Positions 1 to 5,131 of a stretch of DNA of 5,131 nucleotides are shown here, one piece after another. Location: assembly GCA_015654605.1 (NCBI GenBank), contig JAATGO010000006.1, positions 1 to 5,131 on the forward strand, written 5' to 3'. The first letter of the stretch is position 1. Each line of letters opens with the position of its first letter. The notes under the pieces are model-generated. The model saw only the letters and a program-made list of their open reading frames with translations, was not told the DNA's origin and ran no database searches. The position numbers and the translations under genes are program-made. The DNA comes from Betaproteobacteria bacterium (GTDB lineage Bacteria; Pseudomonadota; Gammaproteobacteria; Burkholderiales; Burkholderiaceae).

Positions 1-450
1 ACATCCCCCTTCAGTTGCTATATTCCCCTTGGCAAAAAATGGCTGGTTTAACACATTAACTCTGGCTTCTTGCACCCAAGGTTTCGTCGTCAAATCCGTA
101 CAAGCAGGAATGGTGTTGAGCAGACCTAACTTTGCTAGCACTAACGTGCCAGAACATTGTGCTCCAAGCAGCTGTCGGGACGGATCCAATTGCAGTTGCG
201 CCATCAGAGATGTGTTGGCAACAACCTCTCTCGTTTGTAGTCCACTTCCAATAATCACAGCATCGGCTTTTGATGCTTCGGCAAGAGAGGTTTGTGCTTC
301 GAGAACAACGCCGTTCATTGATCGAACTCGTATCGAAGGACTGGCGATGGAAACTTGCCAGTCAGGTTTCTTGATATGATTGAGAATGCCGAGTGCGATA
401 AGGAATTAAAGTTCATTGAAGCCTTCAAATGTAAGAATGGCAATATGCAT
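1..450 (-). pseudogene. DJ-1/PfpI family protein, interrupted by in-frame TAA, 3' end off the window
   Basis: Reading the minus strand from ATG at 450-448 gives MHIAILTFEGFNEL, then TAA (406-408, codon 15), and then an open frame to the window edge (codon 150). The continuation fits the DJ-1/PfpI (class I glutamine amidotransferase-like) fold: the N-terminal strand with its FEGFNEL segment, a central DAVIIGSG strand (about 63-70), the nucleophile elbow GAQCSG with Cys99, and a final GNIATEGGC at the cut edge. Family members are usually near 190-200 residues, so about 40-50 should lie outside the window. The catalytic Cys is present, but any product starting after the stop (first in-frame ATG is codon 45, at 318-316) would lack the first strand and the conserved acidic segment, so it is unlikely to fold. 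No clear ribosome binding site precedes the ATG. The gene is divergent from the MocR gene and was probably its target. The exact substrate in this subfamily is unknown; such genes are often annotated as transcriptional regulators or glutamine amidotransferases without proof. Family call is firm; pseudogene status assumes the base calls are right. Confidence 0.8.
406..408 (-). other. In-frame TAA in DJ-1/PfpI gene
   Basis: The minus-strand codon after NEL is TAA, followed directly by codons for FLIALGILN in the same frame. No insertion or deletion is needed to continue the protein. If the ancestral codon was GAA, one G-to-T change explains it; relatives I recall tend to have Asp here, which would need more than one change. 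Confidence 0.85.
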
Positions 451-487
451 GGCGAAGGCTATCAAAAAGAGTGAATGAGTGGAGGAT

Positions 488-516
488 ATTGTAAAAAAAA
501 TATACAATACAATAAA
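488..516 (-). promoter_or_regulatory. Candidate promoter for the DJ-1/PfpI gene
   Basis: On the minus strand TACAAT (493-488) is a good -10 box. A poor -35 (TTTATT, 516-511) lies 17 bp upstream. The start point would fall near 481, about 30 nt before the ATG at 450. The weak -35 would suit a promoter that needs an activator such as MocR. Confidence 0.3.
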
Positions 517-518
517 AT
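489..518 (+). promoter_or_regulatory. Candidate promoter for the MocR gene
   Basis: TTGTAA (489-494) and TAAAAT (513-518) are separated by 18 bp and would start transcription near 525, giving a very short leader before the ATG at 539. The AT-rich setting makes chance matches easy. Both boxes lie within the half-site cluster, which would allow autorepression. Confidence 0.35.
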
Positions 519-538
519 TATTGTAATGGATACAATGT

Positions 539-1873
539 ATGGCTCGTGCTAGGTATAAAGAGTTAGTAGATACATTTGCTGCCGATATTCAGTCTGGACA
601 TTTACCGCCAGGAACGCGACTGCCAACACATCGGCAGCTTGCCGCTGAAGGAGGGTTTGCTCTTGTCACGGCTACGCGCATTTATGCGGAGCTTGAAGCG
701 ATGGGGTTGGTCGTATGAGAAACAGGTCGAGGTACCTTCGTCAGAGAGACTTTACTTCCGTTTGGTCTAGGTATTGATCAACAGGCTGTTGCGGCAGATA
801 TGGTGGATTTGAACTTTAATTATCCATCGTTATTAGGTCAGGCTGAGTTGCTACGTGCTGCCCTACGTCGAGTTGCTGCATCGGGAGATATTGAAGCATT
901 TTTACGCTACCAGCCACATGGCGGGCGCTCACATGAGCGCGCAGCCATTGCTAGCCACTTGGTCAGTCGAGGTCTTTCTGTAAGTGGAGAGCAGGTCATG
1001 ATTGTTGATGGAGCACAGCACGGGTTGGCAACAACTGTCATGGCATTATTGAGACCCGGAGACATAGTAGCAACTGATGCTTTGACCTATCCAGGATGTA
1101 AAGTGCTCGCAGAATCACATTGTATAGAGTTGGTACCGCTTCCTGCTGATGGGGCGGGTTTTGACCTGAACTCGCTGGAGATACTATGTAAAAAGCGTCG
1201 AGTGCGAGCCGTGTATGTTCAACCGACACTACATAACCCCTTAGGATGGGTAATAAGTTTAAGTTGGAGAAAGAAACTGGCTGCAATTGCATGCCAGCAT
1301 AGCCTATTAATTATTGAAGACGCGGCCTATGCTTTTTTGGCAGAGAATCCCCCGCCACCATTGGCAGCGCTTTGTCCTGAGAATACTGTGTATGTATCGG
1401 GGTTTTCAAAAAATGTTGCCACTGGTCTTCGGGTCGGATTTGTTGTCGCACCGATGAAATGGGTACCAAAAATTGAACGTGCCATTAGAGCGACAACCTG
1501 GAATACTGCTGGGGTGATGACGGCAATTGTGTGTGGTTGGCTTGAAGACGGAACTGTTACACGTCTTGAGAAAGAGAAGCGCCAGGACGCAATGCGCCGA
1601 CAGGCTATTGCCGCTAAAGTTTTCAAGGGACTTCATTATGTTAGCCATCCAGCGTCTTATTTTATTTGGTTTCCATTCGCCGAGGATGTTCGAGCAGACA
1701 GAGTCGCCAAGGAGCTAATGTTTCATAACATTTCTGTTTCAATAGCGGAGCCATTTTCGGTGTCGACGCAAGTGCCGCACGCAATTCGCTTGGCACTTGG
1801 CTCAGTTGATTTGGATACACTTCGACAGGCGCTAATCAAGATCAGGCAAGTTATTGAAGAGCAAGCATATTGA
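539..1873 (+). pseudogene. MocR/PdxR-type regulator (GntR HTH + aminotransferase-like domain), interrupted by in-frame TGA
   Basis: Reading from ATG 539 gives a GntR-type winged helix (residues 1-59) with the typical GxLPPGTRLPTHRQLA run and the recognition-helix segment TATRIYAELEAMGL. TGA at 716-718 (codon 60) then interrupts it, and the same frame resumes with ETGRGTFVRE, the normal end of this domain. From about residue 88 the frame is a fold-type I aminotransferase-like domain: Tyr184 (TYPG), Asn233 (HNPLG), Asp261 (IIEDAAY), the PLP-binding Lys291 in GFSKNVATGLRVGF, and the C-terminal AIRLALG arginine. Apart from the stop, the length of 444 codons is normal for MocR proteins, which use PLP (alone or with an amine) as effector and act as DNA-binding dimers. 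The first in-frame ATG after the stop (800) has no good ribosome binding site and would yield only the effector domain. The upstream ORF would yield only a 59-residue HTH peptide. Loss of function is the simplest reading. It is divergent from the DJ-1/PfpI gene. Confidence 0.87.
716..718 (+). other. In-frame TGA in MocR winged-helix domain
   Basis: Codon 60 is TGA between GLVV and ETGRGTFVRE. Family members commonly carry Gly or Ser here, so a single GGA-to-TGA change is enough. No frame shift is involved. Selenocysteine is unlikely: this position is a wing residue with no redox role, and I see no obvious hairpin right after it. Confidence 0.88.
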
Positions 1874-2016
1874 TGCGGAGATATTGGTATATCGTTGGTG
1901 GATCAATAGCATCGGACTGTTTGGTGTGAGTAAGCATGCACAGTCTCCTCCCTTATGCATATAGCATCTGATGCGGTGTCTGATTTCTGGTAGTCAGATT
2001 GGCAGTGACGTCATAG
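1874..2016. other. Convergent intergenic spacer with imperfect direct repeat and small dyads
   Basis: This lies between the 3' ends of the MocR and LysR genes. AGCATATTGATGCGG at 1864-1878 (overlapping the MocR stop) recurs as AGCATCTGATGCGG at 1963-1976. Each copy contains a small dyad (GCAT...ATGC; GCATC-T-GATGC at 1964-1974). A second dyad, GACTGT (1915-1920) with ACAGTC (1940-1945), has a 19-nt loop. None is followed by a T-run on either strand, so I do not call a Rho-independent terminator. No gene is visible in it. Confidence 0.4.
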
Positions 2017-2895
2017 TTACATTGTCTCCACAAATCGCTTCACCAAACGAGATGTATTTTCCGATCGCCATGCTAGAGCAATATCGAGCTCTAAATGATC
2101 CATTTGATCTGTCAAAGAACAATACTTAACCCCTGGATGAGGGATGTTTTTGATTTGCTCAGGCAATAGGGCGATGCCAACTCCAGCAGCGACTAGACTC
2201 ACCATGGTTGGCATCTGCCAGGATTCAAGAGATACACGCGGACTGAATCCTGCAGCCTGGCATGCAAATAACGTCTTTGTGTAAAGACTAAAGACTTTAT
2301 TTGGCGGAAACATCATGAATTTTTCATTGGACAAAGTGGCAAGGCGAATGGATTTTCGCTGCGCCAGCGGGTGAGTAATTGGTAATACCGCGATCATTCT
2401 TTCTTTTTTGATGACTTTCAGCGTTAAATCACCTGCGTCAAAAATTGGCGTACGTATGATCCCTACATCAATCCGCTTCGCCTGTAATTCATGAATCTGT
2501 TCGATCGATGTATATTCCTTCAAATCGAAAATGACATCAGGTACCAGTGTATGAAACTTTGTCAGCATTTCTGGCAGTAACCCATAACTCACTGAGCCAA
2601 CGAACCCGATCGAAATAGTGCCGGCTATTCCCGTTGCCGCATGTCGCGTGTTGCTGATTGCCTGGGCCTGCCGCATAAGCAGGAATTGCGCTTCTTCCAA
2701 GAATGTCTTGCCAGCATCGGTTAACGAAACTGACCTGTTGGTACGAGTCAGCAATTCCACGTTTAATAATTGTTCCAAGCGATTGATCGCCTGACTCAGC
2801 GGTGGCTGAGACATATGCAAGCGTTTCGCTGCTTTTCCAAAATGCAATTCTTCAGCCAAGACGATGAATTGAGTAAGAAGCCTAGAGGTAATCAT
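2017..2895 (-). CDS. LysR-type transcriptional regulator
   Basis: A complete 292-residue frame, close to the usual 290-310 of the family. The N-terminal winged helix-turn-helix (about 4-62) is textbook: FIVLAEELHFGKAAKRLHMS, then QPPLSQAINRLEQLLNVELL, then the wing with SVSLTDAGKTFLEEA. A linker helix follows, then the periplasmic-binding-protein-like effector domain (about 90-290), with IGFVGSVSYGLLPE at its start and the LVAAGVGIALLPEQI motif near residue 235. The EELHFGKAAKRLHMSQPPLSQ style is that of the CatM/BenM-like group, which mostly controls catabolic operons in response to an acid intermediate. The start at 2895 is the only sensible ATG, though no strong ribosome binding site precedes it. 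It is divergent from the cupin-transferase-lyase run, the classic layout for a LysR regulator and its target, so it probably controls those genes and itself. The inducer cannot be deduced. Confidence 0.95.
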   Translation of the reverse strand: MITSRLLTQFIVLAEELHFGKAAKRLHMSQPPLSQAINRLEQLLNVELLTRTNRSVSLTDAGKTFLEEAQFLLMRQAQAISNTRHAATGIAGTISIGFVGSVSYGLLPEMLTKFHTLVPDVIFDLKEYTSIEQIHELQAKRIDVGIIRTPIFDAGDLTLKVIKKERMIAVLPITHPLAQRKSIRLATLSNEKFMMFPPNKVFSLYTKTLFACQAAGFSPRVSLESWQMPTMVSLVAAGVGIALLPEQIKNIPHPGVKYCSLTDQMDHLELDIALAWRSENTSRLVKRFVETM

Positions 2896-2923
2896 ATGAT
2901 TTTTAATATGGAATCAGACTTTA

Positions 2924-2933
2924 ATAATATTAT
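2924..2933. promoter_or_regulatory. 10-bp AT palindrome, possible LysR operator core
   Basis: ATAATATTAT is a perfect palindrome overlapping the -10 of the LysR gene and abutting the -35 of the cupin promoter. LysR regulators bind dyads in such divergent spacers, but the sequence is so AT-rich that chance is possible. I did not find a convincing full T-N11-A dyad. Confidence 0.25.
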
Positions 2934-2957
2934 ACACACGTTATCCTGCATTCTAAA
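2929..2957 (-). promoter_or_regulatory. Candidate LysR gene promoter
   Basis: On the minus strand TTTAGA (2957-2952) and a perfect TATAAT (2934-2929) are 17 bp apart. Transcription would start near 2922, about 26 nt before the ATG. Confidence 0.5.
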
Positions 2958-2959
2958 AT
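2931..2959 (+). promoter_or_regulatory. Candidate promoter for the cupin operon
   Basis: TATACA (2931-2936) and TAAAAT (2954-2959) are 17 bp apart, giving a start near 2966 and a leader of about 60 nt. The -35 is imperfect, as is usual for activator-dependent LysR targets. It overlaps the LysR promoter almost completely in the opposite direction. Confidence 0.35.
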
Positions 2960-3015
2960 TCATCAACTGAGGTTGGTCACGGCTTGAACAGCCTCATCAG
3001 CTCATACGAATTTTT

Positions 3016-3020
3016 AAGGA
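3016..3020 (+). promoter_or_regulatory. Ribosome binding site of the cupin gene
   Basis: AAGGA lies 5 nt before ATG 3026 and decides the start. An in-frame TTG at 2984 would add 14 residues that do not resemble a cupin N-terminus and has no such site before it. Confidence 0.7.
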
Positions 3021-3025
3021 TCGTC

Positions 3026-3403
3026 ATGCCAAAAAGCCATTTCATCAAGATGGAAGACGTAGTGCCATACCATCCAGCCAACCACCATGGAACCAGTAAC
3101 TATCGACTGATTTCTGAAGAGACTGTCGGTGCCAAGCAAGTAGAAGTACTGATCGGTGTTATTGAAAAAAATCAGGGTGCGCTGCCACATGCCCATCCGG
3201 GTATCGAACAAGTCTGTTACCTGCTGGAAGGCACAGCAGTCGCAGAAGTGGGTGGCGAACGCAAAGAGATGGTGGCAGGCGATTGCTGCTTCTTTCCAGC
3301 GGATACCCCCCATGTGTTTACTGCAACTAGCGACAAGCCGATCAAGCTGATGGTGATTTATTCCCCGCCGTACGGCGAAGATCCTGCAAAAGTCATTCGA
3401 TGA
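3026..3403 (+). CDS. Small single-domain cupin protein
   Basis: A 125-residue protein that is a single cupin_2-type beta-barrel. Cupin motif 1 is GALPHAHPGIEQVCYLLEG, with His55, His57 and Glu61. Motif 2 is GDCCFFPADTPHVF, with His96. These four residues are the usual metal-binding set (Fe, Mn, Ni or Zn), and all are present. No signal peptide or membrane segment is seen, so it should be cytoplasmic. It is the first gene of the run divergent from the LysR gene; the next gene starts 75 bp on. Small cupins of this kind in catabolic operons may be isomerases, decarboxylases, dioxygenase-like enzymes or ligand-binding proteins, and sequence alone does not decide. Fold and metal site are secure; the reaction is unknown. 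Confidence 0.92.
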   Translation: MPKSHFIKMEDVVPYHPANHHGTSNYRLISEETVGAKQVEVLIGVIEKNQGALPHAHPGIEQVCYLLEGTAVAEVGGERKEMVAGDCCFFPADTPHVFTATSDKPIKLMVIYSPPYGEDPAKVIR

Positions 3404-3478
3404 GCTGTTGCGGGTTTTGCTTGGTTATCTGAAAAAACAGCCTTTTCGAATTGATCTTCAATTTTCCCTACTAAGTTA
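3404..3478 (+). other. Spacer with weak hairpins between cupin and CoA-transferase genes
   Basis: GCTGTT directly after the cupin stop (3404-3409) is complementary to AACAGC (3436-3441), which is followed by CTTTT. A second, compact dyad, AATTGA-TCT-TCAATT (3449-3463), runs into TTCCC. Both are weak: one has a large loop and the other a stem of only A/T and one G-C pair. They could reduce read-through or affect mRNA processing, but do not clearly separate the cupin from the downstream genes. Confidence 0.25.
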
Positions 3479-4696
3479 ATGACTTCTCATGCAAGCGGCC
3501 CTTTAGCCGGAATCCGTATTATCGATCTAACCACCGTCGTGATGGGGCCGTATGCCACGCAAATATTGGGAGACATGGGTGCGGATGTCATCAAGGTAGA
3601 GACGCCAAATGGTGATTCGCTGCGTTATGCAGGCCCAGGTCGGCATCGCGGTATGGGCCCGATTTTCTTACATTTAAATCGAAACAAACGAAGCATTACG
3701 CTCGATCTCAAAACCGAAGAAGGTCTTGAGGCGCTTCTTAAACTGTGTGAGTCAGCCGATGTTCTTGCTTACAATGTGCGGCCGCAGGCGATGAATAGGT
3801 TGGGCCTGAGCTATGAAGACGTATCTAAACGCAACCCAAAAATTGTTTACGCTGGCATGTTCGGCTTCGGCCGAAATGGTCCATATGCCAATAATCCCGC
3901 TTATGATGATTTGATTCAGGGGCTTAGCGGATACCCTGCCACTTATGCTCGAGCCACTGGCAATGCGCCGAGCTTTGTGCCGGCAAACTTATGTGATCGT
4001 ACCGTCGGCTTATACGCAGTAGGTGCTATCACTGCTGCTTTGTTGCACGTCGCCCGAAGTGGTGAGGGGCAGATGGTGGATATTCCCATGTTTGAAACAA
4101 TGGCGCAGTTCATGCTGGGAGATAATCTTTATGGGGAAACGTTCATTCCGGCCACTGGCTCCACTGGCTACGCTCGGCTTATGTCCCCAGAGCGCAAGCC
4201 GTTTGCTACTAAGGACGGATATCTGTGCGTGTTACCCTACACAGACAAGCACTGGATCGATTTTTTTGCATTAGCAGATTTGCAGGACAGTACGAAAAAT
4301 GACCCTCGTTTTTCAACCATGGCAGGGCGTACTGAAAATATCAATGAGTTGTATCAGCTAGTCGCCGACACCATTCGGACAGGAACAACAGCAGAGTGGT
4401 TTGAAAAGCTCACACAGTCCGATATTCCGGTGGCACCAATGCATACCATTGAGTCACTCCTTGCGGATCAACATTTGGAAGCCTGCAATTTTTTTCAAAT
4501 TCATGAGCATCCGACTGAGGGACGCATTCGCGTCATGGATGTGCCGACGAAATGGTCAACTACGCCGTCGAGTATTCGCTTGCCCGCACCCAGGCTAGGC
4601 GAACATAGTGAGCAAATTCTCAGTGAAATTGGTTATCAACCAGAAAAGATCGCTGACATGTTGAAATATGGCGCAATCAGATCGCGTGCAGCATGA
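3479..4696 (+). CDS. Family III (CaiB/BaiF) acyl-CoA transferase
   Basis: A complete 405-residue protein, the normal size for the formyl-CoA transferase/CaiB/BaiF family, which moves CoA between carboxylic acids and forms interlocked homodimers in the cytoplasm. It opens with the family signature [20 protein letters not shown] (7-26), then [12 protein letters not shown] (30-41) and [16 protein letters not shown] (63-78). Next comes [13 protein letters not shown] (124-136), and then CDRTVG with Asp173, which aligns with the catalytic Asp169 of formyl-CoA transferase. [14 protein letters not shown] follows shortly after. The C-terminal part has the usual [18 protein letters not shown] segment. 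The ribosome binding site is weak, but the next ATG would cut into the first signature. The lyase gene starts 34 bp after its stop. The acid substrate and CoA donor cannot be read from the sequence. The neighbouring lyase suggests a hydroxy-dicarboxylate such as 3-hydroxy-3-methylglutarate or citramalate, with succinyl-CoA as a likely donor (inference). Confidence 0.95.
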   Translation: MTSHASGPLAGIRIIDLTTVVMGPYATQILGDMGADVIKVETPNGDSLRYAGPGRHRGMGPIFLHLNRNKRSITLDLKTEEGLEALLKLCESADVLAYNVRPQAMNRLGLSYEDVSKRNPKIVYAGMFGFGRNGPYANNPAYDDLIQGLSGYPATYARATGNAPSFVPANLCDRTVGLYAVGAITAALLHVARSGEGQMVDIPMFETMAQFMLGDNLYGETFIPATGSTGYARLMSPERKPFATKDGYLCVLPYTDKHWIDFFALADLQDSTKNDPRFSTMAGRTENINELYQLVADTIRTGTTAEWFEKLTQSDIPVAPMHTIESLLADQHLEACNFFQIHEHPTEGRIRVMDVPTKWSTTPSSIRLPAPRLGEHSEQILSEIGYQPEKIADMLKYGAIRSRAA

Positions 4697-4719
4697 AATT
4701 TACAGATCGATATCTCCAC

Positions 4720-4724
4720 GGAGG
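4720..4724 (+). promoter_or_regulatory. Strong ribosome binding site of the lyase gene
   Basis: GGAGG sits 6 nt before ATG 4731. It is by far the best Shine-Dalgarno in the window and fixes this start. Confidence 0.85.
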
Positions 4725-4730
4725 GTGGCA

Positions 4731-5131
4731 ATGAGTACGTACAACTATCCAGCCAGAGCCGACATTGTGGAGGTTGGGCCGCGAGATGGTTTACAAGCTG
4801 AAAAGACGATGGTCCCGACACAGGTAAAGCTGACTCTGATCGATCAGCTTGTTGCGTCTGGGCTGAAAAAAATTGAAGCAACAAGCTTCGTCTCCCCACG
4901 GGCTATTCCACAAATGTCAGACCATGCTGAAATTATGCAAGGTCTTAAAAAAGATCAAGGGGTCGACTATCCGGTATTGGTTCCAAATCTTAAGGGGCTT
5001 GTTAATGCATTGGCCTGCGGAGCCACGGAAATTGCGGTCTTTATTTCTGCATCTGAAGCTTTCTCCAAAGCGAACATTAACTGTTCGATTGAGCAAAGCT
5101 TGCAGCGGGTGCGTGAAGTGATGAGCGAAGC
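4731..5131 (+). CDS. HMG-CoA lyase-like enzyme (DRE-TIM family), 3' end off the window
   Basis: The frame from ATG 4731 is open to the window edge (133 full codons); family members are about 300 residues, so more than half is missing. The visible part is the start of a TIM barrel of the HMG-CoA lyase type in the DRE-TIM metallolyase superfamily: [13 protein letters not shown] (12-24) with Arg18 and Asp19, matching the catalytic Arg41 and metal-binding Asp42 of human HMG-CoA lyase; [17 protein letters not shown] (46-62) with Glu49, matching Glu72; then [11 protein letters not shown] and [21 protein letters not shown]. The second metal-site histidines and the loop cysteine lie outside the window. 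The reaction would be retro-Claisen cleavage of a 3-hydroxy-acyl-CoA, classically HMG-CoA to acetoacetate and acetyl-CoA. Its position just after a CoA-transferase suggests it cleaves that enzyme's product. Bacterial members with this N-terminus vary in substrate, so the precise one is open. Confidence 0.93.
   Translation, partial: MSTYNYPARADIVEVGPRDGLQAEKTMVPTQVKLTLIDQLVASGLKKIEATSFVSPRAIPQMSDHAEIMQGLKKDQGVDYPVLVPNLKGLVNALACGATEIAVFISASEAFSKANINCSIEQSLQRVREVMSE

Larger units (their letters stand above)
488..536. promoter_or_regulatory. Cluster of five TACAAT/ATTGTA half-sites, candidate MocR operator
   Basis: The spacer between the divergent genes contains ATTGTA at 488-493, TACAAT at 503-508, an overlapping TACAAT at 508-513, ATTGTA at 520-525 and TACAAT at 531-536. 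They form inverted pairs with gaps of 9 bp (488-508), 6 bp (508-525) and 5 bp (520-536). MocR-type regulators are known to bind multiple direct or inverted repeats in the region between themselves and a divergent target gene, which matches this layout. Some half-sites also resemble -10 boxes, so operator and promoter are probably interleaved. That the MocR protein binds here is inference. Confidence 0.55.

Noticed and set aside
29..379. A 116-codon plus-strand open frame
   Set aside because: It is antisense to the DJ-1/PfpI frame, whose translation shows clear family motifs; the plus-strand product is Cys/Ser-rich and resembles no family.
716..718. Selenocysteine or other recoding of the TGA in the MocR gene
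   Set aside because: The position is a wing residue without redox role, no clear downstream hairpin is visible, and the neighbouring gene is stopped by TAA, which such recoding would not explain.
576..770. A 64-codon plus-strand open frame crossing the TGA of the MocR gene
   Set aside because: It is out of frame with the winged-helix coding sequence and has no recognisable domain; the MocR frame explains the conserved sequence on both sides.
800..1873. A stand-alone aminotransferase-like gene starting at ATG 800
   Set aside because: The same frame upstream encodes a GntR helix-turn-helix and linker, so this is the C-terminal part of a MocR regulator; there is no ribosome binding site at 800.
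1915..1945. GACTGT/ACAGTC dyad as a Rho-independent terminator
   Set aside because: The loop is 19 nt, the stem only 6 bp, and there is no T-run after it on either strand.
2984..3025. TTG start that would extend the cupin by 14 residues
   Set aside because: ATG 3026 has AAGGA at proper spacing and starts a typical cupin N-terminus; the extension does not.
4873..5121. An 82-codon plus-strand open frame
   Set aside because: It overlaps the HMG-CoA lyase-like frame, which carries the strong ribosome binding site and all the conserved motifs.

Overview
The window looks like accessory, metabolic DNA from a proteobacterium. The protein families and their neighbourhood (MocR next to a DJ-1/PfpI gene; LysR, cupin, CaiB/BaiF CoA-transferase and an HMG-CoA lyase-like enzyme) suggest a betaproteobacterium of the Burkholderiales/Alcaligenaceae type with only moderate GC. 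That placement is inference from family resemblance; no rRNA or marker gene is present. Genes are tightly packed and there is no stretch over 300 bases without one. I see no tRNA, rRNA, insertion sequence, integrase or CRISPR array.

Left part (1-1873): two divergent genes share a short AT-rich spacer. On the minus strand is a DJ-1/PfpI (class I glutamine amidotransferase-like) gene, cut off by the left edge. On the plus strand is a MocR/PdxR-type regulator (GntR winged helix fused to a PLP-binding aminotransferase-like domain). Both are interrupted by one in-frame stop and nothing else: TAA at codon 15 of the DJ-1 gene and TGA at codon 60 of the MocR gene. The rest of each reading frame stays open and keeps the family motifs, so these look like recent pseudogenes. 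The spacer holds five copies of TACAAT/ATTGTA within 49 bp, a good candidate for the MocR operator array.

Middle (1874-2895): a 143-bp convergent spacer with a small imperfect direct repeat, then an intact LysR-type regulator on the minus strand.

Right part (2896-5131): a plus-strand run reading away from the LysR gene: a small cupin, a family III (CaiB/BaiF) CoA-transferase, and an HMG-CoA lyase-like enzyme cut off by the right edge. The simplest reading is a LysR-controlled catabolic operon in which the transferase loads CoA onto a dicarboxylic or 3-hydroxy acid and the lyase cleaves the resulting 3-hydroxyacyl-CoA to an acetyl-CoA (or acyl-CoA) and a keto acid. The substrate cannot be read from the sequence; free 3-hydroxy-3-methylglutarate or a citramalate-like acid are reasonable guesses. 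The LysR-cupin spacer contains what look like overlapping, opposed promoters around a 10-bp AT-rich palindrome.

I found no clearly new biological system. The most noteworthy points are the paired nonsense mutations in the divergent regulator/target couple, the repeated operator motif between them, and the compact transferase-lyase module of unknown substrate.
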